Made by a program: the position numbers and the translations under genes. Of a stretch of DNA of 42,543 nt, positions 24,498-33,037 are shown piece after piece. The DNA is from Acidobacteriota bacterium (GTDB lineage: Bacteria; Actinomycetota; Actinomycetes; Actinomycetales; Microbacteriaceae). Below the pieces are notes generated by a model. The model was not told the DNA's origin and searched no databases. It worked only from the letters and a program-made list of their open reading frames with translations. The stretch spans positions 1 to 42,543 of the forward strand of contig JABBOD010000023.1 of NCBI GenBank assembly GCA_019351995.1, in the 5' to 3' direction. Positions within the stretch are counted from its first letter, which is position 1. Every line of letters starts with the position of its first letter.

Positions 24498-25613
24498 TCA
24501 CAGCGGAGGCAGCAGCGCCCGCGCGTCGTCGGCCGGCAGTCCGGTTCCCATGAGCAGGTCGATGACCAGCGGACGCACCAGCAGCACGATCGCCGCGTCG
24601 GTGATCCCGGCATCCGGAATCACGACAGCGGGATCGAGCCGCCGCGCCAGATCGGACAGCACGGAACGCGCCTGCCCCGCCAGCTGGAGGTCGCCGAGCT
24701 CCGCGCCGAGCTGCGTGATTCCGGTCTGGATGTCGTGCATGATTCCCGCGAGCGCCGGCCGCTCCACCCCATCCCTCACCAGATATTCGATGCGACGGGA
24801 GATCGTCCGCAGATGACGAGCGGCAAGGTCGGCGGCGGCAATCGCGAGAACGTCCCGCCTCAACTCCGGCAGACGGCGGCGCAGCAGGGGCGAGATGCGC
24901 GAGACCGAGAGCGCGGTGTCGAGCGAGGTGTTCCAGTCGTCGATGAGCGGTTGGGTGCGGCGCAATCGGGTGAGCGCCAGCTCGCCGGCGCCGGGATCCG
25001 CGTCGCGCAGGCTGTCGACGATCGACCCCGTCGATTCGCTGAGCACCGAGAACAGCACGCGGCCGTCCCGACGGGATGCCCTGGTCGGGTCGCGCGGGAT
25101 CAGTGCCGTCACCAGCAGCGCGACGACGCCGCCCACCGCAGCGTCGAGCGTCCGGGTGAAGGGCCCACCAGGTGGGATCGGCAGCAGGAGCACCAGGGCA
25201 GACGGAACAGCAGCCGCCACCGCGAACGTCACCTTCGTCGACACCAGGCGCCCGACCACGAACACCACCAGCAGCACGACCATCAGCTGCCAGAGCCCCT
25301 TGCCGACGATCAGCGAGAGCGCCTCGCTCAGGGCCACACCGAGCACGATGCCGAGCACGGACTCCGCAACTCGTATCGGCCGCGCGTCGCGCGACAACCC
25401 GAGCGCGTTGATGGTGAGCGTCACCGCCAGGATCGGCACCGCGTGCCCGAAACCCCAGTGGGTGATCGAGTACGCCGCCGCGACGGCGACCATGATCTGA
25501 CCGATGGCGGGAAGGGAGTTCCAGGCCCGCTGTCCGGCCATCTTGACGTCGAGCCGACGTCGCACCCTGCGTTCGAGGCGTCGGAGCTGATCGGCGGTCG
25601 AGTGCTCTGGCAC
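24498..25613 (-). CDS. FUSC-family (aromatic acid exporter-like) membrane protein
   Basis: A 371-residue protein with five or six hydrophobic segments in the first ~190 residues (IGQIMVAVAAAYSITHW; LMVVLLVVFVVGRL; VTFAVAAAVPSALVLLL; AAVGGVVALLVTALIP) and a long cytoplasmic helical second half. This fits half-size FUSC/ArAE proteins; full-size relatives such as YccS or AaeB have two such units. Export of aromatic acids is known for some members but cannot be assigned here. GTG 25613 is preferred because GAGG lies seven bases upstream and it falls ten bases after the ygfZ-like stop; the longer frame enters that gene. Confidence 0.8.
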   Translation of the reverse strand: MPEHSTADQLRRLERRVRRRLDVKMAGQRAWNSLPAIGQIMVAVAAAYSITHWGFGHAVPILAVTLTINALGLSRDARPIRVAESVLGIVLGVALSEALSLIVGKGLWQLMVVLLVVFVVGRLVSTKVTFAVAAAVPSALVLLLPIPPGGPFTRTLDAAVGGVVALLVTALIPRDPTRASRRDGRVLFSVLSESTGSIVDSLRDADPGAGELALTRLRRTQPLIDDWNTSLDTALSVSRISPLLRRRLPELRRDVLAIAAADLAARHLRTISRRIEYLVRDGVERPALAGIMHDIQTGITQLGAELGDLQLAGQARSVLSDLARRLDPAVVIPDAGITDAAIVLLVRPLVIDLLMGTGLPADDARALLPPL

Positions 25614-25623
25614 GGCGGTCGCC

Positions 25624-26727
25624 TCAGCGGCGGACGGAACCGACTCGTGGCAACCGCGGGATGTTGGCCTCGGCCCCGGCATCCGTCGGCACGATCACCT
25701 GTTGAGCCGCGGCGAGAAGCGGCCCCTCGGATGACTGGACAGCCAACTCGGCCGCGGGATCGACCGAGCGCTTCACCACCGCGAGCGCGATCGGACCGAG
25801 GTCGTGATGCAGCGCGGCGACGGTCACGCGGCCGACAGCTGTCCCCGCGAGCAGTACCTCATCGCCGGCCACCGGCAGCACACCCTCCGAGCCGTCGAGG
25901 TGCAGCAGCACAAGCCGCCGCGGAGGATGTCCGAGGTTGTGCACCTTTGCCACCGTCTCCTGCCCGCGATAGCAGCCTTTGCTCAGGTGCACGGCCGAGC
26001 GCAGCCAGTCCACCTCGTGCGGGATCATCGCCCCGTCGAGCTCGGTCGCCGCCCGCGGGCGCCACGCCTCGATCCTGAGCGACTCGAGCGCGAGTGTTCC
26101 CGCCGCCGGCACCCCGGAGAGCTCGCCAAGCCGGGAGCGCTCCACGAGCACCTCCAGGTAGTTCCAGTTCTCCGCCGGGTGGTTCGGGGTCGCCGCGTAC
26201 TGGAACCCACCGGCCACGATCGATCGCCACGGATCGAGCCAGGCGAGCGGCACACCATTCGGCGCGGCGGCGACCGACGCGAGTCGGGGGTGCGCCGACA
26301 GTTCGCCGATCGTTCCGACGGTGGCGAACTCGTGCGTGCGGTCGCGCACCTCGACACGCAGCATGAAGCGCATCTTGCTCAGAAAGGCAAGGAATCCGGA
26401 GCCGGTGCCCGCATCCATCAACAGCCAGGTGGTCTCGCCGTCATCGAGCACTCGCGCGGCGTACTCGACACGTCCGCTGGGGTCGAGCAGCAGGGTCTCG
26501 GCGGCGACACCCGGCGCGAGGCCGAGCAGGCGCTGCGAGGTGAGGGAGTCGAGCCAGCTCAGCCGGTCGAGCCCGCTGACCGACAGGATGTCGCGATCCG
26601 ACAGGTCGACGATGGCGCGGCCCGCAGCCAGCTCGCGTTGTTCACCGAGCGGGTTGCCGTAGTGCCGGGGCGGAGCCCCGACCGCACCAGGACGTTCACC
26701 GAAAGGATCAGGTGCCTCAGTCAACAC
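25624..26727 (-). CDS. ygfZ: YgfZ/GcvT-like folate-binding protein
   Basis: A roughly 367-residue protein of the glycine-cleavage T-protein superfamily. The signature KGCYRGQE, with its conserved Cys, identifies the YgfZ/IBA57 branch, which assists tetrahydrofolate-dependent assembly or repair of Fe-S enzymes. N-terminal DLSDRDILSVSGLDRLSWLDSLTSQ is the usual folate-fold opening. The start is uncertain: GTG 26727 overlaps the stop of the nitrobindin-like gene by 11 bases and gives a family-like N-terminus; the longer frame is not family-like. Order nitrobindin-ygfZ is frequent in actinobacteria. Confidence 0.88.
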   Translation of the reverse strand: MLTEAPDPFGERPGAVGAPPRHYGNPLGEQRELAAGRAIVDLSDRDILSVSGLDRLSWLDSLTSQRLLGLAPGVAAETLLLDPSGRVEYAARVLDDGETTWLLMDAGTGSGFLAFLSKMRFMLRVEVRDRTHEFATVGTIGELSAHPRLASVAAAPNGVPLAWLDPWRSIVAGGFQYAATPNHPAENWNYLEVLVERSRLGELSGVPAAGTLALESLRIEAWRPRAATELDGAMIPHEVDWLRSAVHLSKGCYRGQETVAKVHNLGHPPRRLVLLHLDGSEGVLPVAGDEVLLAGTAVGRVTVAALHHDLGPIALAVVKRSVDPAAELAVQSSEGPLLAAAQQVIVPTDAGAEANIPRLPRVGSVRR

Positions 26728-27349
26728 GTGCCAACCGTCCCGATGCGTGGGTGCGCAAATCCTGACCGAGCGCGGCGATGTCCCAGGCCCAGAGCAGGTG
26801 CTCGTCGACCAGGCCGTAGAGCCGAGTCGCGGCGGCGTACTCCTTGGCGGAGGCGGTTCGCACCACGGCATCCGTCACCAGATCGATGCGCGGACCCTTC
26901 ACCTGCCCGAGGTAGAGCTCGCTGACCCCGCCGGGATGGAGGATCGACACCTCGAGCTCGAAGGCCCCGTCGGGCGTGCGAAGAGTCTCGACCTCCGACG
27001 CGGTCACGAAAACGGGTTCGCCGAGACCCGGGAGCATCCCCGGCCCCGCGTCGGACGCCCCGAGCGGGCGGCTCAAACGCCAGTAGCCGATTTCCGAGAA
27101 GAGAGGCGTCGGAGCGGGGGCGAGGAGGTCATCCGCGGTGTCCGCTTCCGGAGTTCCGAACAGCCAGGTCGACGAGCTGTACTGCACGTGCGGCGTGCCA
27201 TCGTGCGTGAAGGCGACGCGCTGGCCGAACTCGTACTCGCGCGTCTCATCGCCGACCTTGTACGCGACGATGCCGCTGCCTTCCCAGATGCCCAGCAGCC
27301 AGGACAGCGGCACGATCTCGGCAGGGAGGGAGGCATCCAGTTCGTACAT
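26717..27349 (-). CDS. Nitrobindin-like (THAP4/FABP-type) heme-binding beta-barrel protein
   Basis: A 210-residue beta barrel. The opening motif WLLGIWEGSGI matches the GxWxGxG signature of nitrobindins. The C-terminal segment AATRLYGLVDEHLLWAWDIAALGQ, quoted here in part, and the His of RTHASGRL match the Mycobacterium tuberculosis Rv2717c family, where a C-terminal His binds ferric heme. Proposed family functions are NO scavenging and peroxynitrite isomerisation. A ~30-residue insertion (LLAPAPTPLF...GPGMLPGLG) sits mid-barrel. ATG 27349 lacks a clear ribosome site. The 3' end overlaps the YgfZ-like gene. Confidence 0.85.
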   Translation of the reverse strand: MYELDASLPAEIVPLSWLLGIWEGSGIVAYKVGDETREYEFGQRVAFTHDGTPHVQYSSSTWLFGTPEADTADDLLAPAPTPLFSEIGYWRLSRPLGASDAGPGMLPGLGEPVFVTASEVETLRTPDGAFELEVSILHPGGVSELYLGQVKGPRIDLVTDAVVRTASAKEYAAATRLYGLVDEHLLWAWDIAALGQDLRTHASGRLARVD

Positions 27350-27366
27350 GCGACGACGAAGAGGAA

Positions 27367-27477
27367 TCAGGACTGGCCGCGGAACAGGTTGTAGAGAACC
27401 ACTCCAGCGGTGAAGGCGATGGCCAGGCCCGCCAGCACGAGCAGTCCGATGAAGAACAGTTCCAGGGCGAGGGTCAT
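27367..27477 (-). CDS. Small single-span membrane protein (36 residues)
   Basis: A short frame, ATG 27477 to TGA 27367-27369. It begins MTLALELFFIGLLVLAG, continues as one hydrophobic helix, and ends VVLYNLFRGQS. It fits neatly between the nitrobindin-like gene (17 bases away) and the next membrane-protein gene (9 bases away) on the same strand, which supports a real gene. It has no recognisable motif. The ribosome site is weak, so translation may depend on the upstream gene. Function unknown. Confidence 0.6.
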   Translation of the reverse strand: MTLALELFFIGLLVLAGLAIAFTAGVVLYNLFRGQS

Positions 27478-27486
27478 GCGTTCAGT

Positions 27487-27741
27487 CTATCGAGCGATCG
27501 CCAACGCCGCCGTGGCGACAGCCAGGATGACGAGTGCGCCCCCGAGGCTCGCCATCATCCGCGTCACCAGGCCTTCTTTGCGCTGCAACGCGAGCTGGAT
27601 GGCGAAGGTGATCAGCACGCAGCCGGCGAGAACGATCGGCAACCAGCTGAGGAATTGGGACGCCGCAAGCGATGCCCCCACGATGGCGCCGGCGAGCGCA
27701 ATCACCCAGACGGGGACCACGCTGCGCAGTTGCCAAGCCAT
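27487..27741 (-). CDS. Small three-span membrane protein, function unknown
   Basis: An 84-residue protein from ATG 27741 (MAWQLRSVVPVWVIAL). Three hydrophobic helices lie at about residues 9-28, 33-52 and 62-82, separated by a short basic loop (LQRKEGLVTRM). The longer open frame on this strand is the shadow of glnR and is rejected. It is divergent from glnR and heads the minus-strand group with the 36-residue protein, the nitrobindin-like and YgfZ-like genes. I do not recognise the family. Confidence 0.75.
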   Translation of the reverse strand: MAWQLRSVVPVWVIALAGAIVGASLAASQFLSWLPIVLAGCVLITFAIQLALQRKEGLVTRMMASLGGALVILAVATAALAIAR

Positions 27742-27840
27742 GGGTTCAGCGTAACCTGCGGCGCCCGCACCCTCCGATCGCGAAAGTCCCGACTCCGATT
27801 CCGTCGATATGCTGTGCGGTAGGCGTTTTGGAGGACTCCC

Positions 27841-28530
27841 TTGGCCCAGCTGTTGATCCTGACCTCTGCGTTCGACGGCGACGTGCTGCCAGCGCTCGGT
27901 CTGCTCAGCCACCGCGCGCGCTCGATCCCCGCCGAACCCGCCTCGCTGATCAACGCACCGGCGGCCGATCTGATCTTCATCGACGCGCGCCAAGATCTGG
28001 CCAGCGCCAAATCGCTGTGCAAGATCCTCAACACCACGGGCATCACCGTCCCGCTCGTCCTCGTGCTGACCGAGGGCGGCCTCACGGCGGTTTCCGCGGA
28101 CTGGGGCGTCGACGACGTGATCCTCGAGACGGCGGGTCCCGCCGAGGTGGATGCCCGCATTCGTCTCGTGATCGGACGTCTCGCCCAAGAGAAGTCGGCC
28201 TCCAAGATCCAGGCGTCGGGTGTCGTCATCGATGAGGCCAGCTACTCCGCCAAGGTGCACGGCCGCCCGCTCGACCTCACCTTCAAGGAGTTCGAGCTGC
28301 TGCGCTTCCTGGCAACGCATCCCTCGCGGGTCTTCACGCGCGAGCAACTGCTCAGCGAGGTCTGGGGCTACGACTACTTCGGAGGCACCCGCACGGTCGA
28401 CGTGCACGTGCGACGTCTGCGCGCGAAGCTCGGCGATCTCGAGTCGCTGATCGGCACCGTCCGCAACGTCGGCTACCGCTTCAACGTGTACGACGATGAG
28501 ACAGAGCGGATGCCCGCGCCGGTCCGTTAA
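27841..28530 (+). CDS. glnR: GlnR, orphan OmpR-family nitrogen regulator
   Basis: A 229-residue atypical response regulator. The N-terminal domain (1-115) has features of actinobacterial Gln[63 protein letters not shown]. Such receivers lack the normal acidic pocket and are not phosphorylated. The winged helix (about 130-220) contains [22 protein letters not shown] and [13 protein letters not shown]. GlnR controls glutamine synthetase, ammonium transport and nitrate genes in relatives. The start is TTG 27841, backed by a strong GGAGG at 27830-27834 with six bases of spacing. No kinase gene is adjacent. Confidence 0.9.
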   Translation: MAQLLILTSAFDGDVLPALGLLSHRARSIPAEPASLINAPAADLIFIDARQDLASAKSLCKILNTTGITVPLVLVLTEGGLTAVSADWGVDDVILETAGPAEVDARIRLVIGRLAQEKSASKIQASGVVIDEASYSAKVHGRPLDLTFKEFELLRFLATHPSRVFTREQLLSEVWGYDYFGGTRTVDVHVRRLRAKLGDLESLIGTVRNVGYRFNVYDDETERMPAPVR

Positions 28531-28560
28531 GGCGCACGGAGCCACTCGCGCCGCGTCGCA

Positions 28561-28586
28561 GTTCATCCGGCATTAACGTCCGGATG
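28561..28586. promoter_or_regulatory. Inverted repeat and weak PHO-like repeat before ppk
   Basis: CATCCGG (28564-28570) and CCGGATG (28580-28586) are perfect inverted arms with nine bases between. Read otherwise, GTTCATC (28561) and ATTAACG (28572) are 11 bases apart, a weak match to a PHO-box repeat. The element lies 14 bases upstream of the ppk start, between glnR and ppk. Confidence 0.4.
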
Positions 28587-28599
28587 CCATGATGGATCG

Positions 28600-30774
28600 A
28601 TGGAGACCGACAGCCCCCTCGGTGATGCCACCATCGCGGCCGATCTTCTCGACGATGATGAGGCGGAACCGTTCCTCGTCGACGACGGCACCATGCCGCC
28701 CGATCGCTTCCTCGACAGGGAGCTGAGCTGGCTGGCCTTCAACCGTCGGGTCCTCGAGCTCGCCGAAGACCCGAACCAGCCGCTCCTCGAACGCGCCAAC
28801 TTCCTCGCCATCTTCGCGAGCAACCTCGACGAGTTCTTCATGGTGCGTGTCGCGGGCCTGAAGCGCCGGATTGCCACCGGCATCGCCGTCCCGACGAACG
28901 TGGGTCGCGCCCCGCTCGACGTGCTCGCGGCCATCGGCGAGAAGGCACATGAGCTGCAGGACCGCCATGCGCGCGCCTTCCGCTCCGCGGTGAAGCCGGC
29001 GCTCGACGAGGCCGGCATCCACATCGAGAGCTGGAGCGACCTCGACGAGAAAGACCGGGTACGGATCGACGAGATCTTCTCGGCGCAGATCTTCCCGGTG
29101 TTGATGCCGCTCGCCGTGGATCCCGCCCACCCGTTCCCGTACATCTCGGGGCTCTCGCTCAACCTCTCGATCCGCGTGCGCAACCCGAAGACCGGCAAGC
29201 AGGAGTTTGCGCGCCTCAAGGTGCCGCAGAACCTTCCGCGCTTCGTGCAACTGCCGGATGACTCGCGCGGCCTGCTTCGGTACATCCCGTTGGAAGACCT
29301 CATCGCCAACCATCTCGGTGATCTCTTCCCCGGCATGGAGATCGTGGAGCATCACGAGTTCCGGGTCACCCGCAACGAGGATGTCGAGATCGACGAGGAC
29401 GAGAACGAGAACCTTCTCCAGGCCCTGGAGAAGGGCTTGCTGCAGCGCCGCTTCGGGCCCCCGATCCGCCTCGAGATCAGCGACGACATGGATGACGTCA
29501 CCCTCGGGCTGCTGATGAGCGAGCTGCAGATCACCGAGCAGGAGGTCTACCGGCTGCCCGCCCCGCTGGACCTGGGCGGCCTGTTCGAGGTCACCAAACT
29601 CGATCGGCCGCAGCTGAAGTATCCGCGCAGCCTGCCGACCACGAGCATCAACCTGCTGCCGACCGAGCCGACCGAGAAGCCGGACATCTTCGCCTCGATC
29701 GACCGCGGTGACATCCTGCTGCACCACCCATATGAGTCATTCGCGACCAGTGTCCAAGCGTTCCTCGAGCAGGCGGCGACCGACCCGAACGTGCTCGCCA
29801 TCAAGCAGACGCTCTACCGAACCAGCGGTGACAGCCCGATCGTCGAGGCGCTGATCGACGCCGCCGAAGCGGGCAAGGCCGTGCTCGCCCTGGTCGAGAT
29901 CAAGGCGCGGTTCGACGAGCAGGCCAACATCGGCTGGGCGCGCAAGCTCGAAAAGGCCGGCGTGCACGTGGTCTACGGGCTGGTCGGGCTGAAGACGCAC
30001 AGCAAGCTGGCGCTGGTCGTGCGGCAGGACAAGACCGGAAAACTCACGCACTACAGCCACATCGGCACGGGCAACTACAACCCGAAGACCAGCCGCATCT
30101 ACGAAGACCTCGGGCTGCTGACCGCCGACGACACCGTCGGCAAAGACCTGACCCGCCTCTTCAACGAGCTCTCGGGATACGCGATCGAGAAGAAGTTCAA
30201 GCGTCTGCTCGTGGCGCCGCTGCATCTGCGCACGGGACTGCTCAAGCGCATCGCCGTCGAGACCGAGAACGCGGCCGCGGGGAAGGCCAGCGGGATCCGC
30301 ATCAAGGTCAACTCCATGGTCGACGAGGCGATCATCGATGCTCTCTATCGGGCAAGCCAGGCGGGCGTTCCCGTGGATGTCGTGGTCCGCGGCATCTGTT
30401 CGCTGCGGCCGGGCGTGGAGGGCCTGAGCGAGAACATCCGGGTGCGCAGCATCCTCGGCCGCTACCTCGAACACTCGCGGATCTTCTGGTTCGAGAACGA
30501 CGGCGACCCACAGGTCTACATCGGCAGCGCCGACATGATGCACCGCAACCTCGACCGTCGCGTCGAGGCGCTGGTCCGCATCGTGCGGCCCGAGCACCTG
30601 GACGAGTTGAGGGGCTTGCTCGATATGGCGACCAGCGACCAGACCCCCTCCTGGTGGCTGGGCGCCGACGGCGTGTGGGTGCGGCATGATCTCGACCGGA
30701 ACGGCCTCCCGCTCGCCGACATGCAGTCGGTGCTGGTGAAGCAGCTCTCCGCGCGCAGGCGGGTCGGCCGGTGA
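28600..30774 (+). CDS. ppk: Polyphosphate kinase 1
   Basis: A 724-residue PPK1 that reversibly makes inorganic polyphosphate from ATP. The N domain opens [21 protein letters not shown] and [17 protein letters not shown]. The catalytic domains hold the phosphohistidine His467 ([10 protein letters not shown]), [13 protein letters not shown], and second His625 ([11 protein letters not shown]), followed by [16 protein letters not shown]. The length fits the family with a ~30-residue acidic N-terminal extension. ATG 28600 is preceded by a weak site. The stop overlaps the Nudix-SixA start by four bases. Neighbouring pst and the PHO-like element suggest phosphate-responsive expression. Confidence 0.95.
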   Translation: METDSPLGDATIAADLLDDDEAEPFLVDDGTMPPDRFLDRELSWLAFNRRVLELAEDPNQPLLERANFLAIFASNLDEFFMVRVAGLKRRIATGIAVPTNVGRAPLDVLAAIGEKAHELQDRHARAFRSAVKPALDEAGIHIESWSDLDEKDRVRIDEIFSAQIFPVLMPLAVDPAHPFPYISGLSLNLSIRVRNPKTGKQEFARLKVPQNLPRFVQLPDDSRGLLRYIPLEDLIANHLGDLFPGMEIVEHHEFRVTRNEDVEIDEDENENLLQALEKGLLQRRFGPPIRLEISDDMDDVTLGLLMSELQITEQEVYRLPAPLDLGGLFEVTKLDRPQLKYPRSLPTTSINLLPTEPTEKPDIFASIDRGDILLHHPYESFATSVQAFLEQAATDPNVLAIKQTLYRTSGDSPIVEALIDAAEAGKAVLALVEIKARFDEQANIGWARKLEKAGVHVVYGLVGLKTHSKLALVVRQDKTGKLTHYSHIGTGNYNPKTSRIYEDLGLLTADDTVGKDLTRLFNELSGYAIEKKFKRLLVAPLHLRTGLLKRIAVETENAAAGKASGIRIKVNSMVDEAIIDALYRASQAGVPVDVVVRGICSLRPGVEGLSENIRVRSILGRYLEHSRIFWFENDGDPQVYIGSADMMHRNLDRRVEALVRIVRPEHLDELRGLLDMATSDQTPSWWLGADGVWVRHDLDRNGLPLADMQSVLVKQLSARRRVGR

Positions 30775-31724
30775 GCCCGAGCGCATCGACGGGCACCCCC
30801 GTGCTCGCCGCCGGTGCCGTGTGCTGGCGGGTGGTGGACGGTGCGGTCCAGATTCTGCTCGTGTACCGCACCCAGCATCGCGACACCTCCTTGCCCAAGG
30901 GGAAAGTCGATCCGGGCGAAACCTTGCCGGAGACGGCGGTCCGCGAGATCGCCGAAGAGACCGGACTCATCGTCGCGCTGGGCGTTCCTCTCGGCGTGGT
31001 CGAGTATTCGCTTCCGAACGGCCGGGACAAGGTCGTGTACTACTGGGCAGCGGAGGTGTCAGCGCTCGCGATCGCGAACTCCACCTTCAGCGCGAACGAC
31101 GAGATCGAAAGCCTGCACTGGATGTCGCTGGCCGATGCGCGGGCGGCGCTCAGCTATCCACACGACGTCGACGTCGTCGAGCGCTTCGCCACCCTGCACG
31201 AGCTCGGCCGGGCACGCACCTTCGCGATCATCGCGCTCCGGCATGGGAAGGCCGTGCCGCCGTCGAGCTGGGACGGCCCCGATTCGACTCGGCCGCTGTT
31301 GCAGCGCGGGGTCGATCAGGCGCTGAGCATCGCGCCCGGCATCGCCGCCTACCGTCCGGCAAAGCTCATCTCCTCGACCGCCGAGCGCTGCCTGCGCACG
31401 CTTGCGCCGACGGCCAGAGTCACGGGGCTGGATGTGCGCGAAAGGGCCCAGATCAGTCAACGCGCCTACGAGAGCGGCGGAGCCGCCGTGACCAAGATCG
31501 TGGTCAGGCGCTTGCGGAAGTCGGTGACGACCGTGCTCTGCAGCCACGGACCGGTGCTGCCGCAGATCATCGCGGCGGTCGCGCGGGCGACCGGATCACC
31601 GGATTCGGGGCAACTGCAGCGAGCTGCGTCGCTCGGAACGGGTGAGTACGCCGTGCTGCATGTCCCGGTCGATCATCCCGAAACCGGCGTCGTGGCCGTC
31701 GAGGTTCACTCCCCCACCGCCTGA
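30771..31724 (+). CDS. MutT1-like Nudix hydrolase with SixA-type phosphatase domain
   Basis: A 317-residue two-domain protein. Residues 10-145 are a Nudix domain with the full box [20 protein letters not shown], and TGLI after it. Residues about 150-310 are a histidine-phosphatase (SixA-like) domain with ALRHGKA (His158) and a later CSHGPVLP. The layout equals mycobacterial MutT1, which hydrolyses 8-oxo-(d)GTP and diadenosine polyphosphates. It starts at GTG 30771, overlapping the ppk stop as GTGA. The ppk/mutT1 coupling is also seen in mycobacteria. The product therefore belongs to nucleotide-pool and polyphosphate housekeeping. Confidence 0.88.
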   Translation: MSPSASTGTPVLAAGAVCWRVVDGAVQILLVYRTQHRDTSLPKGKVDPGETLPETAVREIAEETGLIVALGVPLGVVEYSLPNGRDKVVYYWAAEVSALAIANSTFSANDEIESLHWMSLADARAALSYPHDVDVVERFATLHELGRARTFAIIALRHGKAVPPSSWDGPDSTRPLLQRGVDQALSIAPGIAAYRPAKLISSTAERCLRTLAPTARVTGLDVRERAQISQRAYESGGAAVTKIVVRRLRKSVTTVLCSHGPVLPQIIAAVARATGSPDSGQLQRAASLGTGEYAVLHVPVDHPETGVVAVEVHSPTA

Positions 31725-31761
31725 GCTCATCGCGTGCCACGACACCTCGATTTCGGTATTC

Positions 31762-31794
31762 GTTCACCGTCCGTTTACCTCCCTCTTCGAGTCT
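31762..31794 (+). promoter_or_regulatory. PHO box upstream of pstS
   Basis: 11-base direct repeats start GTTCACC (31762), GTTTACC (31773) and the weaker TCTTCGA (31784). The first unit is a perfect match and the second six of seven to the PhoP/RegX3 consensus. A -10-like TAACGT (31811-31816) follows at a distance that puts the third unit over the -35 position, as expected for activation. The pstS start is 81 bases past the box. Confidence 0.75.
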
Positions 31795-31875
31795 GGACAC
31801 GCGCCGTTCGTAACGTCGCTTGCGGCCCTTTCCGGGTCGACCAGGACAAAACCCCACATTCCCGAAGGGAACACA

Positions 31876-32997
31876 GTGAAAATCACGCGCTCTGGCAGCA
31901 TCGCTGCCGTCGCACTCGTCGGAGCCCTCGCTCTGGCCGGCTGCTCGGCCAGCACCACGAGCACCACCACGTCGTCCGCCGCCCCGACCTCCAAGGTCGG
32001 CCTCAACGCGATCGACCCGTCGCTGACCGGCACCATCACCGCTGCGGGCTCCTCGGCGCAGGTTGCCGCCCAGACCGGATACAGCGCGGCCTTCTCGTCG
32101 GTCGCCACCGGCGTGACGCTCAACTACAACCCGGAGGGCTCCGGCGGCGGCCGCAAGGACTTCATCGCGGGATCGCTCGACTTCGCCGGTTCCGACGCGC
32201 CGCTCAGCGCCGCCGAGACCACGCAGGCCGCAGCGACGTTCCCCGGCGGCGCTCTCGACATCCCGGTCTACCTCGACGGGGTGGCGATCCAGTACAACGA
32301 GAAGGACGCGTCCACGCTGAACCTTTCGGGCTCGACTCTTGCCAAGATTTTCGCCGGCAAGATCACGAACTGGTCCGACCCGGCGATCGCGACGGACAAC
32401 GGCGGCAAGGCGCTTCCGTCGAAGAAGATCACCGTTGTGACCCGTTCCGACTCGTCCGGCACGATGCAGAACCTCACCAACTACCTCGCAGGCGCGGCCG
32501 GGTCCGACTGGCCGGCCGGCCCGAACCTGGGCACCCTGCCGCAGATCACCGGCATGGACCTGCAGAAGGGTGGCGCGGCGGTCGCGACCGAGATCGCGGC
32601 GGTCGACGGCGCGATCGGCGGTGTCGACCACTCGGCTCTCACCTCGGGCGCGACGGTCGCTTCGGTCGACGGCGTCAAGCTGACCAACGCCGGAATCGCC
32701 GAGGCGATGGCGACCGGCTTCGCGATCAAGCCGAACAGCACACCCGGTGACCTCTCGGGCGCGTTCGACTACACGAAGATCAAAGCCGACACCAAGGCAT
32801 ACCCGATCCCGCTCCTGTCGTACGACATCATCCCGGCGACGTTCAAGGACGCGGCCAAGAAGAAGCTCGTTCTCGCCTACTTGGAGTTCATCGCCTCGAC
32901 CGACGGTCAGAAGGCCGGCGCCACGAAGGCCAACTCGGTGCAGCTTCCGGACTCGATCCTGAAGCAGGTCACCGCGACCCTCGCCACGGTCAAGTAA
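31876..32997 (+). CDS. pstS: Phosphate ABC transporter binding lipoprotein PstS
   Basis: A 373-residue lipoprotein that binds inorganic phosphate outside the membrane. The lipoprotein signal ends LALAGC with Cys23. Phosphate-site motifs are visible: AAGSSAQ, GSGGGRKDF, GSDAPLS, and TRSDSSGTMQN. GTG 31876 has GAAGGGA five bases upstream. First gene of pstSCAB; the PHO box lies directly upstream. A GC-rich stem-loop 72 bases beyond its stop may raise its yield relative to the membrane genes. Confidence 0.95.
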   Translation: MKITRSGSIAAVALVGALALAGCSASTTSTTTSSAAPTSKVGLNAIDPSLTGTITAAGSSAQVAAQTGYSAAFSSVATGVTLNYNPEGSGGGRKDFIAGSLDFAGSDAPLSAAETTQAAATFPGGALDIPVYLDGVAIQYNEKDASTLNLSGSTLAKIFAGKITNWSDPAIATDNGGKALPSKKITVVTRSDSSGTMQNLTNYLAGAAGSDWPAGPNLGTLPQITGMDLQKGGAAVATEIAAVDGAIGGVDHSALTSGATVASVDGVKLTNAGIAEAMATGFAIKPNSTPGDLSGAFDYTKIKADTKAYPIPLLSYDIIPATFKDAAKKKLVLAYLEFIASTDGQKAGATKANSVQLPDSILKQVTATLATVK

Positions 32998-33037
32998 CAG
33001 ACCGGCGACACATCCAGAGAAACGGTAATACTGACCC

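Noticed and set aside
24423..26078. 551-residue plus-strand open frame
   Set aside because: Antisense shadow of the FUSC and YgfZ-like genes; highly biased composition.
30771..31724. Nudix-SixA fusion as a new protein
   Set aside because: Same architecture as mycobacterial MutT1 and same ppk neighbourhood.
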